Under the pieces are notes generated by a model, which worked only from the letters and a program-made list of their open reading frames with translations, had not been told where the DNA came from and did no database searches. The translations under genes and the position numbers were made by a program. A stretch of DNA of 49,028 bases from Mycobacterium sp. D16R12 (lineage in GTDB: Bacteria > Actinomycetota > Actinomycetes > Mycobacteriales > Mycobacteriaceae), in assembly GCF_002013465.1 (NCBI RefSeq), contig NZ_MAFC01000033.1, forward strand, positions 1-49,028, read 5' to 3'. Below are positions 40,318 through 49,007 of this stretch, piece after piece. The stretch's first letter is position 1, and each line of letters starts with the position of its first letter.

Positions 40318-41529
40318 GTGAGTGCGCCCAACGATTCCCCGGCGGACGGCTCCGAGGAGGAGATCCTCGACCGGACCGGACCCATCATCCCCATCAAGCT
40401 AGGTGCACACGCCAAACGGCAGCGCGCGGAGGCAGCCGCACAACAGCAGCCCGAATTGCGGCCTCTGCCAACGCCCTTACAACTGCCACCGCGCGGCCCG
40501 CTGTCCATCGTGGACGCCGTGCCGCCCCACGATCCGCGCGTCGATCTCCCTCCGGCCATCGGCGACGCATTGGGCGCCCAGCTTCGCTCGGAAATTCTGC
40601 CCCCGCCGCGTCGGCCCGCTTCGGTTGGTTGGCGTAAGTGGGTGTACCAGGGCAGCTTTGGCGTCATCAATCCCGGCGAGTCCCGCGAGGAGGCCGAACT
40701 TCGCGAGCTCACCACCGTAGTGCGCACCCCGTGGCGGGGCATCCACTCGCTGGCGGTCCTGGGCGGCAACGGCGGCGTCGGCAAGACGATGATGACCGCC
40801 GCCCTCGGTTCGGTGCTGTCCGAGCTGCGCCGCAAGGACATGGTGCTGGCCACCGACGCCGATCCTGGCCAGTCGGCCAACCTGGCGTCATGGATCGACC
40901 CATCCGCTTCGTCCACCTTCGCCGATGTCCTGGCGCAGAACGAACCCGAGCGCAACTTCGATCTGCGCTTCTTCGTCGGCCAGAACTCTGAGACCGGGCT
41001 GGATGTACTTGCCGCCAACTCACATTCGGTGCGTCCGCGCGGAGAACTCAACTCCGAGGTCTACACCCAGGTCCACGATCGGCTGCAGCGGCTCTACAGC
41101 CTGCTCATCACCGATACCGGTGTGGACTTCTGGCATCCGGTGATGCCGGGCGTGCTGCGCTGCGCCAACGGTGTGGTGCTGGTGGCGGCAGCCACGCCGG
41201 TCGGTGCCGAAGGCGCGGTCCGCGCGATCGAATGGCTCATCTCCGAGGGCTACGAGTACCTGATCCCACGCATGGTGGTGGTGATCAACCATGTCCGTGG
41301 CTACGACAGTCGGGAAGATCGCAGGAACTCCGAGCGCCTGGTGGCGGCCATGGTCGCCCGGTTCCATCGCTGGATCTCGCCGAATCACATTGTCGCTGTG
41401 CCGTATGACCCGCATATCGCGACCGCCGGCCCGCTGGACATCCAGCAGCTGCAGCCGGAGACCTGGCACGGGCTGGTGACGGCCGCGGCGTCGGTCTCTG
41501 CCGGCCTGGCCAGCGCCTGGAGCGTCTAG
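40318..41529 (+). CDS. MinD/ParA-like ATPase, EspI-type (ESX-associated)
   Basis: 403 residues from the GTG at 40318, which has GGAGG about 9 nt upstream. The N-terminal 110 residues are Pro/Glu/Gln-rich and probably disordered (ELRPLPTPLQLPPRGPLSIV). The ATPase domain has a deviant Walker A GGNGGVGKT (149-157), the switch region ATDADPGQSANLASWID (about 180-196) and LLITDTGVDFWH (about 261-272). The overall plan matches EspI (Rv3876)-type ATPases found in ESX loci. No esx, ecc or mycP gene is adjacent, so it is an orphan here. A chromosome- or cargo-positioning ParA role is the alternative. Confidence 0.85.
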   Translation: MSAPNDSPADGSEEEILDRTGPIIPIKLGAHAKRQRAEAAAQQQPELRPLPTPLQLPPRGPLSIVDAVPPHDPRVDLPPAIGDALGAQLRSEILPPPRRPASVGWRKWVYQGSFGVINPGESREEAELRELTTVVRTPWRGIHSLAVLGGNGGVGKTMMTAALGSVLSELRRKDMVLATDADPGQSANLASWIDPSASSTFADVLAQNEPERNFDLRFFVGQNSETGLDVLAANSHSVRPRGELNSEVYTQVHDRLQRLYSLLITDTGVDFWHPVMPGVLRCANGVVLVAAATPVGAEGAVRAIEWLISEGYEYLIPRMVVVINHVRGYDSREDRRNSERLVAAMVARFHRWISPNHIVAVPYDPHIATAGPLDIQQLQPETWHGLVTAAASVSAGLASAWSV

Positions 41530-42263
41530 CGCAGCGAGTACCCGCCATCGGTATACAGCGTTGAGCCGGTGGTGCCGGTGTTCAGCAGCAGGTAAACGGC
41601 GGCTTGCGCCACTTCGGGCTCCGTGACGGCCCGGCCGAGTGTGGCCGCCACCGCGATATGTTCAAACGCCTGGCGGCGCACCTCGGGCGCACGCTGGTTC
41701 CACAGGTGCCCGTCCACGGTGCCCGGCGCGAGCGCATTGACCCGGATCGGTGCCAGCTCCAGGGCCAACCCCCGGGCCAGGCCCTCGATCGCCGCGTTGG
41801 CCGCGACATAGGCCGGGGCGCTTCCGGCGGGACGCACGCTGGCCGCCCCCGACATCAACACGACCGAGGCATCCTCGGCGAGCTTGGGCACCGCTGTCTT
41901 CACCACGCGGTACTGGCCCCAAAACTTCGACTCGAACGGTGTCGCCGCCTCCTCGATCGACAGCTCGGCGATCGACCCGGTGAGGTAGGTCGCGGCGGTG
42001 GTGAACAGCCCGTGCACCCTGTCGATATCCGTGAAGAACTCGTCGATGCTCGCCTGCTCCGACGTGTCGACCAGATGCCAGCGTGCTCGCGGCCCGAGCT
42101 CGCGGGCAGCACCGGCGAGGGTTGCGGCGGTGCGCCCGCCGAGCACGACCTCACCGCCCGCCGCGGTCACCAACCCGGCCACACTGCGCCCGATGCCGGT
42201 TCCCCCGCCGATCAAGACGACGGTGCGTCCGGCGAAGGCTGTCTCAGACAAGAACCCGGTCAC
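41526..42263 (-). CDS. Atypical SDR-fold protein lacking the catalytic lysine
   Basis: 245 residues. The nucleotide motif is GGGTGIG (about 19-25) and a C-terminal end GSTLYTDGGYSLR is typical of enoyl-reductase-like SDRs. At the active site the Ser is present (LMSGAAS) but the Y-x-x-x-K is Y-V-A-A-N, with Asn in place of Lys; I checked this codon (AAC on the minus strand). NNAG is also changed to TTAATY. It may be catalytically impaired, use another proton relay or act as a binding protein. It overlaps the MinD-like gene by 4 nt convergently and is divergent from the carotenoid oxygenase. Confidence 0.88.
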   Translation of the reverse strand: MTGFLSETAFAGRTVVLIGGGTGIGRSVAGLVTAAGGEVVLGGRTAATLAGAARELGPRARWHLVDTSEQASIDEFFTDIDRVHGLFTTAATYLTGSIAELSIEEAATPFESKFWGQYRVVKTAVPKLAEDASVVLMSGAASVRPAGSAPAYVAANAAIEGLARGLALELAPIRVNALAPGTVDGHLWNQRAPEVRRQAFEHIAVAATLGRAVTEPEVAQAAVYLLLNTGTTGSTLYTDGGYSLR

Positions 42264-42362
42264 CGCTGCGAAGTTACCCGCGGTGCCACGACGGGTCGTG
42301 CCTTCGGCGCCACCGGATTTGAATCGCTATTGACTTCTGCTCGCCCGGGTGGCAACAATCGA

Positions 42363-42394
42363 TCATATCTGCGAACGACTGTGTGCAGATATGA
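42363..42394. promoter_or_regulatory. Perfect 10-bp inverted repeat upstream of the carotenoid oxygenase: candidate operator
   Basis: TCATATCTGC (42363-42372) and GCAGATATGA (42385-42394) are exact reverse complements with a 12-nt spacer, 32 bp before the oxygenase ATG. Half-site spacing of 22 bp centre to centre fits two turns of helix on one DNA face. No regulator gene adjoins it. Confidence 0.62.
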
Positions 42395-42426
42395 AGAATC
42401 CCGTTTCTCAGCCCGAGGAGCTCGCG

Positions 42427-43851
42427 ATGACCCTTACCGACAGCCGTGTGGCCGACGCACTCAGGATGTACCTGCCCGCACGGGAAACCCCAGGTGACAT
42501 GGTGCTACCGCTGACCGGCTCGGTGCCGCACGAGCTCCGGGGCACCCTCTATCGCAACGGCCCGGCCGATTGGGACCATGGGGGCTTTCGTGCTGCCCAC
42601 CCATTCGACGGTGATGGACTGGTCGTGAAGTTCACGATCACCGGCGGCTCGGTGCGCTTCCGGTCACGCTTCGTCGATACACCGAAACGCCGCAAGCAGA
42701 CGCGGGGGCGGGGTGCACATATCCGCGGGGTGTACACGCAAGGAAAACACCTGTGGGACAACGCGGGACGACAACCCGCCGATGCCGCCAACACTCATGC
42801 CGTCGTCCATGCCGACCGGCTACTGGCGCTCAGCGACTCCGGCAGGCCCTGGGAGATCGATCCGGGCGACTTGAGCACGATCGGGCCCTGCACCTTTGAT
42901 GGGCGGCTGCCACGATTCTCCCGCTTCTCACCGCACCCGCGCATCGATCCGGACACCGGCGAACTGTTCAACTTCGGGCTGGATGTCTCGCCCTCGCTGA
43001 CGGGCTCCGCCCTCGCGTGCCTCCGGTGTTTCCGGGTTGACCCGAACGGGAGATTGACACAGATCGCCAAGATTTCCACCGATCACATCTACATTCAGCA
43101 CGACTTTGCCATCACCCCAACCTATTTGGTGTTCGCACTGGCGCCCATCACCGTCGACCCCCTGCGCGCCGCATGGGCGGGCCTGGGCTTCGCAGCGCTC
43201 GGTGACAGCGCGGACTACCGGCCCGAACAGGGCCTGCGGATCGTCCTGGTCCCGCGCGACGGGGGCCCGCACCGCATCGTCGAATGTGACCCGCTGGTCT
43301 ACGTCCACGTCGACAATGCCTACGAGGACCGCGGTGACGTCGTGCTGGACATCGTGCGCCACCAGGACTTCGACTTCCTCACCGCCGGGCTGAAGCAATT
43401 CCGTACCCAGGTACCCACGCTGGGCTGGCCGACACGACTGCGCATCACCCAGGCGGGAGCGGTGCACATCACCGATTACCCCAGCGCCCCTGCGGAATTC
43501 CCCACTCATGACGAACGGCGCACCGGGCGCGAGCACCGTTATACCTACCTGTCCGCGCAGACCCGAGCCGACGAGAACACCATTATCAAGCTCGACCGCA
43601 CCAACGACACCCAACGTCACCACACGTTCGCGCCCGGCCTCGTCGCAGGCGAGCCCCTCTTCGTCCCGAAGTCGCACTCCGCGGCCGAAGACGAAGGCTG
43701 GATACTCGCCGTCGTCTACAACAGCGGTGAACACCGAACAGAACTACATATTCTCGACGCCCACGCCATCGAAGACCCCGCCCTGGCCATCGCGACCCTT
43801 CCGGGCCACCACTTTCCCGGATTTCACGGCAGCTTCACCGACAGAATCTAG
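42427..43851 (+). CDS. Carotenoid (apocarotenoid) cleavage oxygenase family protein
   Basis: 474 residues from the ATG at 42427 (GAGGAG upstream); an earlier in-frame ATG would put the operator inside the coding region. The family cuts double bonds in carotenoids, retinoids or stilbenes with Fe(II) held by four His. Visible signatures are GTLYRNGPADWDHGG (about 38-52), HPFDGDGLVVKF (about 57-68), a candidate His in NTHAVVHADRLLAL, IYIQHDFAITPTYLVF (about 220-235), a third near VRHQDFDFL and the last in HHFPGFHGSFTDRI at the C-terminus. Length fits the family. It is probably cytosolic. The natural substrate is unknown; mycobacteria carry several paralogues. Confidence 0.93.
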   Translation: MTLTDSRVADALRMYLPARETPGDMVLPLTGSVPHELRGTLYRNGPADWDHGGFRAAHPFDGDGLVVKFTITGGSVRFRSRFVDTPKRRKQTRGRGAHIRGVYTQGKHLWDNAGRQPADAANTHAVVHADRLLALSDSGRPWEIDPGDLSTIGPCTFDGRLPRFSRFSPHPRIDPDTGELFNFGLDVSPSLTGSALACLRCFRVDPNGRLTQIAKISTDHIYIQHDFAITPTYLVFALAPITVDPLRAAWAGLGFAALGDSADYRPEQGLRIVLVPRDGGPHRIVECDPLVYVHVDNAYEDRGDVVLDIVRHQDFDFLTAGLKQFRTQVPTLGWPTRLRITQAGAVHITDYPSAPAEFPTHDERRTGREHRYTYLSAQTRADENTIIKLDRTNDTQRHHTFAPGLVAGEPLFVPKSHSAAEDEGWILAVVYNSGEHRTELHILDAHAIEDPALAIATLPGHHFPGFHGSFTDRI

Positions 43852-43883
43852 AGGCGACCAGCGGAACTCTGCGCAACGCGGCC

Positions 43884-43889
43884 TATCCT
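43884..43889 (+). promoter_or_regulatory. -10 box of leaderless hrpA
   Basis: TATCCT lies 7 nt before the GTG at 43897 and there is no Shine-Dalgarno, consistent with a leaderless transcript beginning at the GTG. Confidence 0.5.
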
Positions 43890-43896
43890 TGTCCGA

Positions 43897-46800
43897 GTGT
43901 CCGAATTGTCCCGTCCCGCGCTGCGCACGCGCCTTGATGGACTGACTATTCGCGACGCATCTCGCCTCGGGCGCCGCCTGAAGAATCAACGTGACGCGGA
44001 CCCCGACGCGCTGGCGAAACTCGCCGAACAGTTCGCGGCCGCCGAGGCGCTGGTCGCCGTCCGAACCGCTGCGATCCCCGTCATCACGTACCCGGATCTG
44101 CCCGTCAGCGCGCATCGAGAAGAACTCGCCCGGGCGATCTCCGCGCATCAAGTCGTCGTCGTCGCGGGTGCGACCGGGTCGGGAAAAACCACCCAGCTTC
44201 CCAAGATCTGCCTGGAGCTGGGCCGAGGAATCCGCGGCACCATCGGCCACACCCAGCCGCGTCGGCTGGCCGCACGCACCGTCGCCGAGCGCATCGCCGA
44301 GGAGCTAGGCACCCCGCTCGGTGAAACCGTGGGCTACACCGTCAGATTCACCGATCAAGCCAGCGATCGCACCCTCGTCAAGCTGATGACCGACGGCATC
44401 CTGCTCGCAGAGATCCAGCGCGACCGCAGGCTACTGCGTTATGACACGCTCATCCTCGATGAGGCGCACGAGCGCAGCCTCAACATCGACTTCCTGCTCG
44501 GCTATCTGCGCGAACTGCTACCGCGGCGGCCCGACCTGAAGGTCATCGTTACCTCGGCAACCATTGATCCACAGCGATTTTCGGCGCATTTCGGAGATGC
44601 ACCCATCGTCGAAGTCTCCGGCCGGACCTACCCCGTCGAGGTCAGGTATCGGCCACTGGAAGTCGCCGTACCCGGCGGCTCCCGCACGAAAGCTGCCGAC
44701 GAACCCGATGACCCCGATCATGAGATCGTCCGCACCGAGATACGCGACCAGACCGAGGCCATCGCCGACGCCGTCCGTGAGCTGGAGAGCGAGCCACCCG
44801 GGGACGTGCTGGTGTTCCTGTCCGGTGAGCGTGAGATCCGCGACACCTCTGAAGCACTGAGGGGCATTGTCCGCGCTGGTACCGAGATCCTTCCGCTGTA
44901 TGCGCGGCTGCCAACGGCCGAGCAGCACAAGGTCTTTCAGCCCCATACCGGTCGGCGCGTGGTACTGGCCACCAACGTCGCCGAAACCTCGCTGACCGTT
45001 CCCGGCATCCGGTACGTCGTCGACCCCGGCACCGCACGCATCTCCCGCTACAGCCGGCGCACCAAGGTGCAGCGCTTACCCATCGAGCCCATCTCTCAGG
45101 CGTCGGCCGCGCAACGGTCCGGCCGGTCGGGACGGACCGCGCCCGGCGTGTGCATCCGGCTGTACTCCGAGCAGGATTTTGAGGCGCGCCCCCGCTACAC
45201 CGATCCGGAGATCCTGCGCACCAACCTTGCCGCCGTCATCCTGCAGATGGCAGCCCTGCAGCTCGGTGATATCGAGAACTTCCCGTTCCTGGATCCGCCC
45301 GACAAGCGCAGCATCCGCGACGGTGTGCAACTGCTGCAGGAACTGGGCGCCTTCGACACCGCGGACACCATTACCGAGCTGGGGCGCCGGCTGGCCCGTC
45401 TACCCCTCGACCCCCGCATCGGGCGCATGATTCTGCAGGCCGACACCGAGGGCTGCGTCGAAGAGATCCTGGTACTCGCGGCGGCCCTGTCGATACCCGA
45501 TCCGCGGGAGCGCCCGGCAGACCGCGAGGAAGCCGCCCGGCAAAAACACGCCCGGTTCGCCGACGACCATTCCGACTTCAGCGCCTACCTCAACCTCTGG
45601 CGATACATTCAGGATCAACGAAGCCAGCTCTCGGGCAGTGCATTTCGGCGTATGTGCCGGGACGAGTTCCTGCATTACCTGCGTATCCGGGAATGGCAGG
45701 ATCTGGTAGGTCAGTTGCGCAGTATCGCGCGCGACCTCGGCATTCGAGAGTCGGGGGACCAAGCCGACCCCGCTCTTGTCCACGCCGCGTTGATCGCCGG
45801 CCTGCTATCCCACATCGGGTTACGCGAGGGCGATACCCGCGACTACTCCGGCGCGCGTAACACCAAGTTCGTGCTGGCTCCCGGTTCAGTGCTCACCAAG
45901 AAGCCCCCGCGGTGGGTGGTGGTCGCCGACCTGGTGGAGACCAGCCGATTGTTCGGCCGGGTCGCTGCACGTATCGAGCCGCAATCGGTCGAGCGAATCG
46001 CCGGGGATCTGGTGCAGCGCGCCTACAGCGAGCCGCACTGGGACGCCGAGCGGGGCTCCGTGATGGCCTTCGAGCGGGTGACGCTGTACGGGCTGCCCCT
46101 GGTGCCCCGCCGCCGCGTGGGTTACGCGCAGGTCGATCCGGAGCTGGCCCGCGAATTGTTCATCAGGCACGCCCTGGTGGAGGGCGATTGGCAGAGCAAG
46201 CACCACTTCCTGCGAGACAACGCCCGACTGCTGGAAGAGCTGTCCGAGCTCGAGGACAAGGCCCGGCGCCGCGACCTGCTGGTGGGCGATGAGGAGATCT
46301 TCGCGCTCTACGCGGCGCGTATTCCCGCCGACGCGGTGTCCGCACGGCACTTCGATGCCTGGTGGCGCAAGCAACGGCACAACACACCGGATCTTCTGAC
46401 GTTCACCCGTGACGATCTGTTGCGCGCCGAGGACGCGGCCACCGACATGCCCGATACCTGGCGAGCGGGCGACGTGGCGCTGCCGGTCAGCTATCGATTC
46501 GAACCGGGCGCGGCCGACGATGGCGTGTCCGTGCACATCCCGGTGGAAGTCCTTGCCCGTCTCGGCGGTGATGAATTTGCATGGCATGTACCGGCTTTGC
46601 GCGAGGAGCTGATCACCGCCCTCATCCGCTCGCTGCCCAAGGATCTGCGCCGCAACTTCGTTCCCGCACCCGATACCGCCCGAGCAGTGCTGGAAAGCCT
46701 CGAACCCGGTGCCGAACCGCTGGTGTATGCATTGGGGCGCGAGCTGCATCGGCTCACCGGCATCCGCGTACCCACCGATGCGTTCGACCTGGACAAGGTG

Positions 46801-47802
46801 CCCCCGCACCTGCGGGTGACGTTCATCGTCGAGTCCGCCGACGGTTCCGAGGTGGCGCGCGACAAGGATCTGGAAGCGCTGCAACAGCAGCTCGCGGGTT
46901 CCACCCGCCAGGCCGTCGCGGCGGTGGTGGCGGGGGAGTGGGAACGCCACGGTCTACGTGGCTGGCCCGAGGATCTGGCCGAATTGCCCCGCACCGTGGA
47001 ACAAGTCAGCGGTGGACACACCGTCCGCGGGTACCCGGCCCTGGTGGACACGGGCACCGCCGTGGATATCCATGTCTTCGCCACCGCCTCCGAACAGCGG
47101 GCGGCCATGGCTATCGGCACCCGGCGCCTGCTGCGGCTGTCCATTCCGTCGCCCATGAAAACCGTTGAACGAGGCTTAGACCCGCGCTCCAAGCTGATGC
47201 TCTCCTCAAATCCGGATGGCTCGCTGGCGGCGCTGCTCGATGATTGCGCCGACGCAGCGGTCGATCTACTGGCCCCCGCACCGGTCTGGACCCGGTCAGA
47301 GTTCGCTTCGCTTCGAGAAGGCGCCGCACAGCATCTGGCGGCAACCACGCTCGATATCGTGCGCCGTGCCGAGAAGGTGGTGTCGGCCTGGAGCGAGGTG
47401 CAGGTGGCCCTGCCCACCAAAGCACCTGCGGTGCAAGCCGATGCGATCGCCGATATGCGCGACCAACTCACCAGGCTGCTCGAGGGCGGGTTCGTCGCGG
47501 CCACCGGCGCGGCGCGGCTGACAGACCTGGCACGCTATGTCACCGCGATCGGGAATCGACTGGAGCGCTTACCGCAGGGCGTGGAAGCGGACCGCGAGCG
47601 TATGCAGCGCGTGCACGCCGTCGAAGACACCTACGACGATCTACTGCGCGATCTGCCCGCCGGGCGCGCAGACGATCCCGATGTCAGGGATATCGCCTGG
47701 TTCATCGAGGAGCTGCGCGTGAGCCTGTGGGCCCAGCAGCTCGGTACCGCGCGGGCCGTCAGCGAGCAACGAATCCTCAAGGCCATCAACGCCGCTCGCT
47801 GA
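43897..47802 (+). CDS. hrpA: ATP-dependent RNA helicase HrpA (DEAH box)
   Basis: 1301 residues, close to the length of E. coli HrpA. The helicase core has Walker A GATGSGKT (91-98), DEAH (188-191), SAT in TSATIDPQRFS (about 220-230) and motif VI QRSGRSGR (about 407-414). HA2, OB-fold and a long DUF3418 C-terminal region follow. The enzyme unwinds RNA and in E. coli resolves stalled ribosomes; its mycobacterial role is less studied. The start GTG follows a -10 box directly. It ends 105 bp before the next gene in the same direction. Confidence 0.97.
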   Translation: MSELSRPALRTRLDGLTIRDASRLGRRLKNQRDADPDALAKLAEQFAAAEALVAVRTAAIPVITYPDLPVSAHREELARAISAHQVVVVAGATGSGKTTQLPKICLELGRGIRGTIGHTQPRRLAARTVAERIAEELGTPLGETVGYTVRFTDQASDRTLVKLMTDGILLAEIQRDRRLLRYDTLILDEAHERSLNIDFLLGYLRELLPRRPDLKVIVTSATIDPQRFSAHFGDAPIVEVSGRTYPVEVRYRPLEVAVPGGSRTKAADEPDDPDHEIVRTEIRDQTEAIADAVRELESEPPGDVLVFLSGEREIRDTSEALRGIVRAGTEILPLYARLPTAEQHKVFQPHTGRRVVLATNVAETSLTVPGIRYVVDPGTARISRYSRRTKVQRLPIEPISQASAAQRSGRSGRTAPGVCIRLYSEQDFEARPRYTDPEILRTNLAAVILQMAALQLGDIENFPFLDPPDKRSIRDGVQLLQELGAFDTADTITELGRRLARLPLDPRIGRMILQADTEGCVEEILVLAAALSIPDPRERPADREEAARQKHARFADDHSDFSAYLNLWRYIQDQRSQLSGSAFRRMCRDEFLHYLRIREWQDLVGQLRSIARDLGIRESGDQADPALVHAALIAGLLSHIGLREGDTRDYSGARNTKFVLAPGSVLTKKPPRWVVVADLVETSRLFGRVAARIEPQSVERIAGDLVQRAYSEPHWDAERGSVMAFERVTLYGLPLVPRRRVGYAQVDPELARELFIRHALVEGDWQSKHHFLRDNARLLEELSELEDKARRRDLLVGDEEIFALYAARIPADAVSARHFDAWWRKQRHNTPDLLTFTRDDLLRAEDAATDMPDTWRAGDVALPVSYRFEPGAADDGVSVHIPVEVLARLGGDEFAWHVPALREELITALIRSLPKDLRRNFVPAPDTARAVLESLEPGAEPLVYALGRELHRLTGIRVPTDAFDLDKVPPHLRVTFIVESADGSEVARDKDLEALQQQLAGSTRQAVAAVVAGEWERHGLRGWPEDLAELPRTVEQVSGGHTVRGYPALVDTGTAVDIHVFATASEQRAAMAIGTRRLLRLSIPSPMKTVERGLDPRSKLMLSSNPDGSLAALLDDCADAAVDLLAPAPVWTRSEFASLREGAAQHLAATTLDIVRRAEKVVSAWSEVQVALPTKAPAVQADAIADMRDQLTRLLEGGFVAATGAARLTDLARYVTAIGNRLERLPQGVEADRERMQRVHAVEDTYDDLLRDLPAGRADDPDVRDIAWFIEELRVSLWAQQLGTARAVSEQRILKAINAAR

Positions 47803-47907
47803 CGGCCTCACACCCTTTGCCTGAACCACCGAACACACACTTCATTTCCCCATATCGCAGTAGCCCACAAGTGTGCACCTCATCGAGAATCTGGCACACT
47901 GGCAACC

Positions 47908-48918
47908 ATGGGGACTCGATTCTTGCTGCAACAGTGGTGGGTGCGATTTGCGGTCATGACGAGTGGTGGGGCAGCGCTGTACATCCCGTTCTGGCTGCTG
48001 TACTTCGGTGATCGCGCTACCGATCCCCGTTGGCTGGCGCTCCAGGCCGGCGTCTTCGCCATCGGCATAGCAGTCCTCGCGGTCGGCATTCAGCAACGCC
48101 CGCACCGCTACTGCACGGCTGCAGTTGCCGGGCTCGACAAGCACCAGCGTTCACAGGCGATCATCTCGCTGCGGCGCGGCGATCCACCCGACGACCCGGC
48201 CGTGCGAGCGGCAGCGATCCAGATGGGCAGCGTCATCGTCGAGACACGAAAGCAGGCGCCCCGCTGGCTGATTCGCCTGTGGTGGCTCCCCATCGTGTTG
48301 ATGATCAGCGGAGCTTTGTTGATGTTCTACAGCGACGGCACTCGACGGGGTCTCGCCTATCTACTTCTCGTGCTCATGGTGTCTGCCTTGGTCTGCTGGA
48401 GCGAGTACTACTTCCGGCGGGTACAGCGTCAGATGCGGCGCCTCGACGCGGCGGCGGGTTCGCCTCCCGATGCCGCACCTGCGGTGCCACCTCGCTATCA
48501 GCCCCCGCCGCGCTCACGGCTACTGATCGCCGCTGTCATCATCGGAGCCGTCGCCGGCGGCCTCGCCGTCGTCAATGGCGGCAAAAAGCCCACCGACTGC
48601 GCAACCGCCTTGAACGTGGTCGGGATCTACGTCGACGACGAGCATCGCGATCTCACCAAAAGCAATCTCATTGGGCCCGGCGGACCTCCGCTCAGCGCCT
48701 ATCAGGACTGGGCCCAACGCATGCGTGCGCACTCAACACTGTCCGATCAGAATCTCGCGGGACGGGTTCAGCGCCTGACCGACCTTGTCGACCAATCGGT
48801 TGACATCGTAAGACGAAGCCGTGAAACAGCTGTCGACACCGCTGCCTATGACGCGATAGTGCAGCAGATCCTCCATGAGAGCGAAGCCATCATCAACGTC
48901 TGCAAAGCGCAGCACTAG
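47908..48918 (+). CDS. Multi-pass membrane protein of unknown function
   Basis: 336 residues. Predicted membrane helices lie at about 15-32 and 44-60 (a hairpin), about 130-143 and 149-163 (a second hairpin), and about 208-224 (SRLLIAAVIIGAVAGGLAVV). A Pro/Ala-rich linker (GSPPDAAPAVPPRYQPPPRS) precedes the last helix. The final 110 residues are outside or periplasmic, helical, with Cys at about 232 and 333 that could pair. I do not recognise a family. It is followed by a very strong hairpin. Confidence 0.82.
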   Translation: MGTRFLLQQWWVRFAVMTSGGAALYIPFWLLYFGDRATDPRWLALQAGVFAIGIAVLAVGIQQRPHRYCTAAVAGLDKHQRSQAIISLRRGDPPDDPAVRAAAIQMGSVIVETRKQAPRWLIRLWWLPIVLMISGALLMFYSDGTRRGLAYLLLVLMVSALVCWSEYYFRRVQRQMRRLDAAAGSPPDAAPAVPPRYQPPPRSRLLIAAVIIGAVAGGLAVVNGGKKPTDCATALNVVGIYVDDEHRDLTKSNLIGPGGPPLSAYQDWAQRMRAHSTLSDQNLAGRVQRLTDLVDQSVDIVRRSRETAVDTAAYDAIVQQILHESEAIINVCKAQH

Positions 48919-48957
48919 CCGCGCCTGCCGCCGGACCGTGACGCGAGCGCCGAGAGC

Positions 48958-49007
48958 CAATGCTTAAGGGCCAGAGACCCGTTAGAGTCTCTGGCCCTTA
49001 AGCATTG
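48958..49007. terminator. 21-bp perfect hairpin downstream of the membrane protein gene
   Basis: The 21 bases at 48958-48978 (beginning CAATGCTTAAGG) are the exact reverse complement of 48987-49007, around an 8-nt loop. It begins 40 nt after the stop codon. No T tract follows, but the stem is unusually long and exact; it is probably a bidirectional terminator shared with a gene beyond the right edge. Confidence 0.7.
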
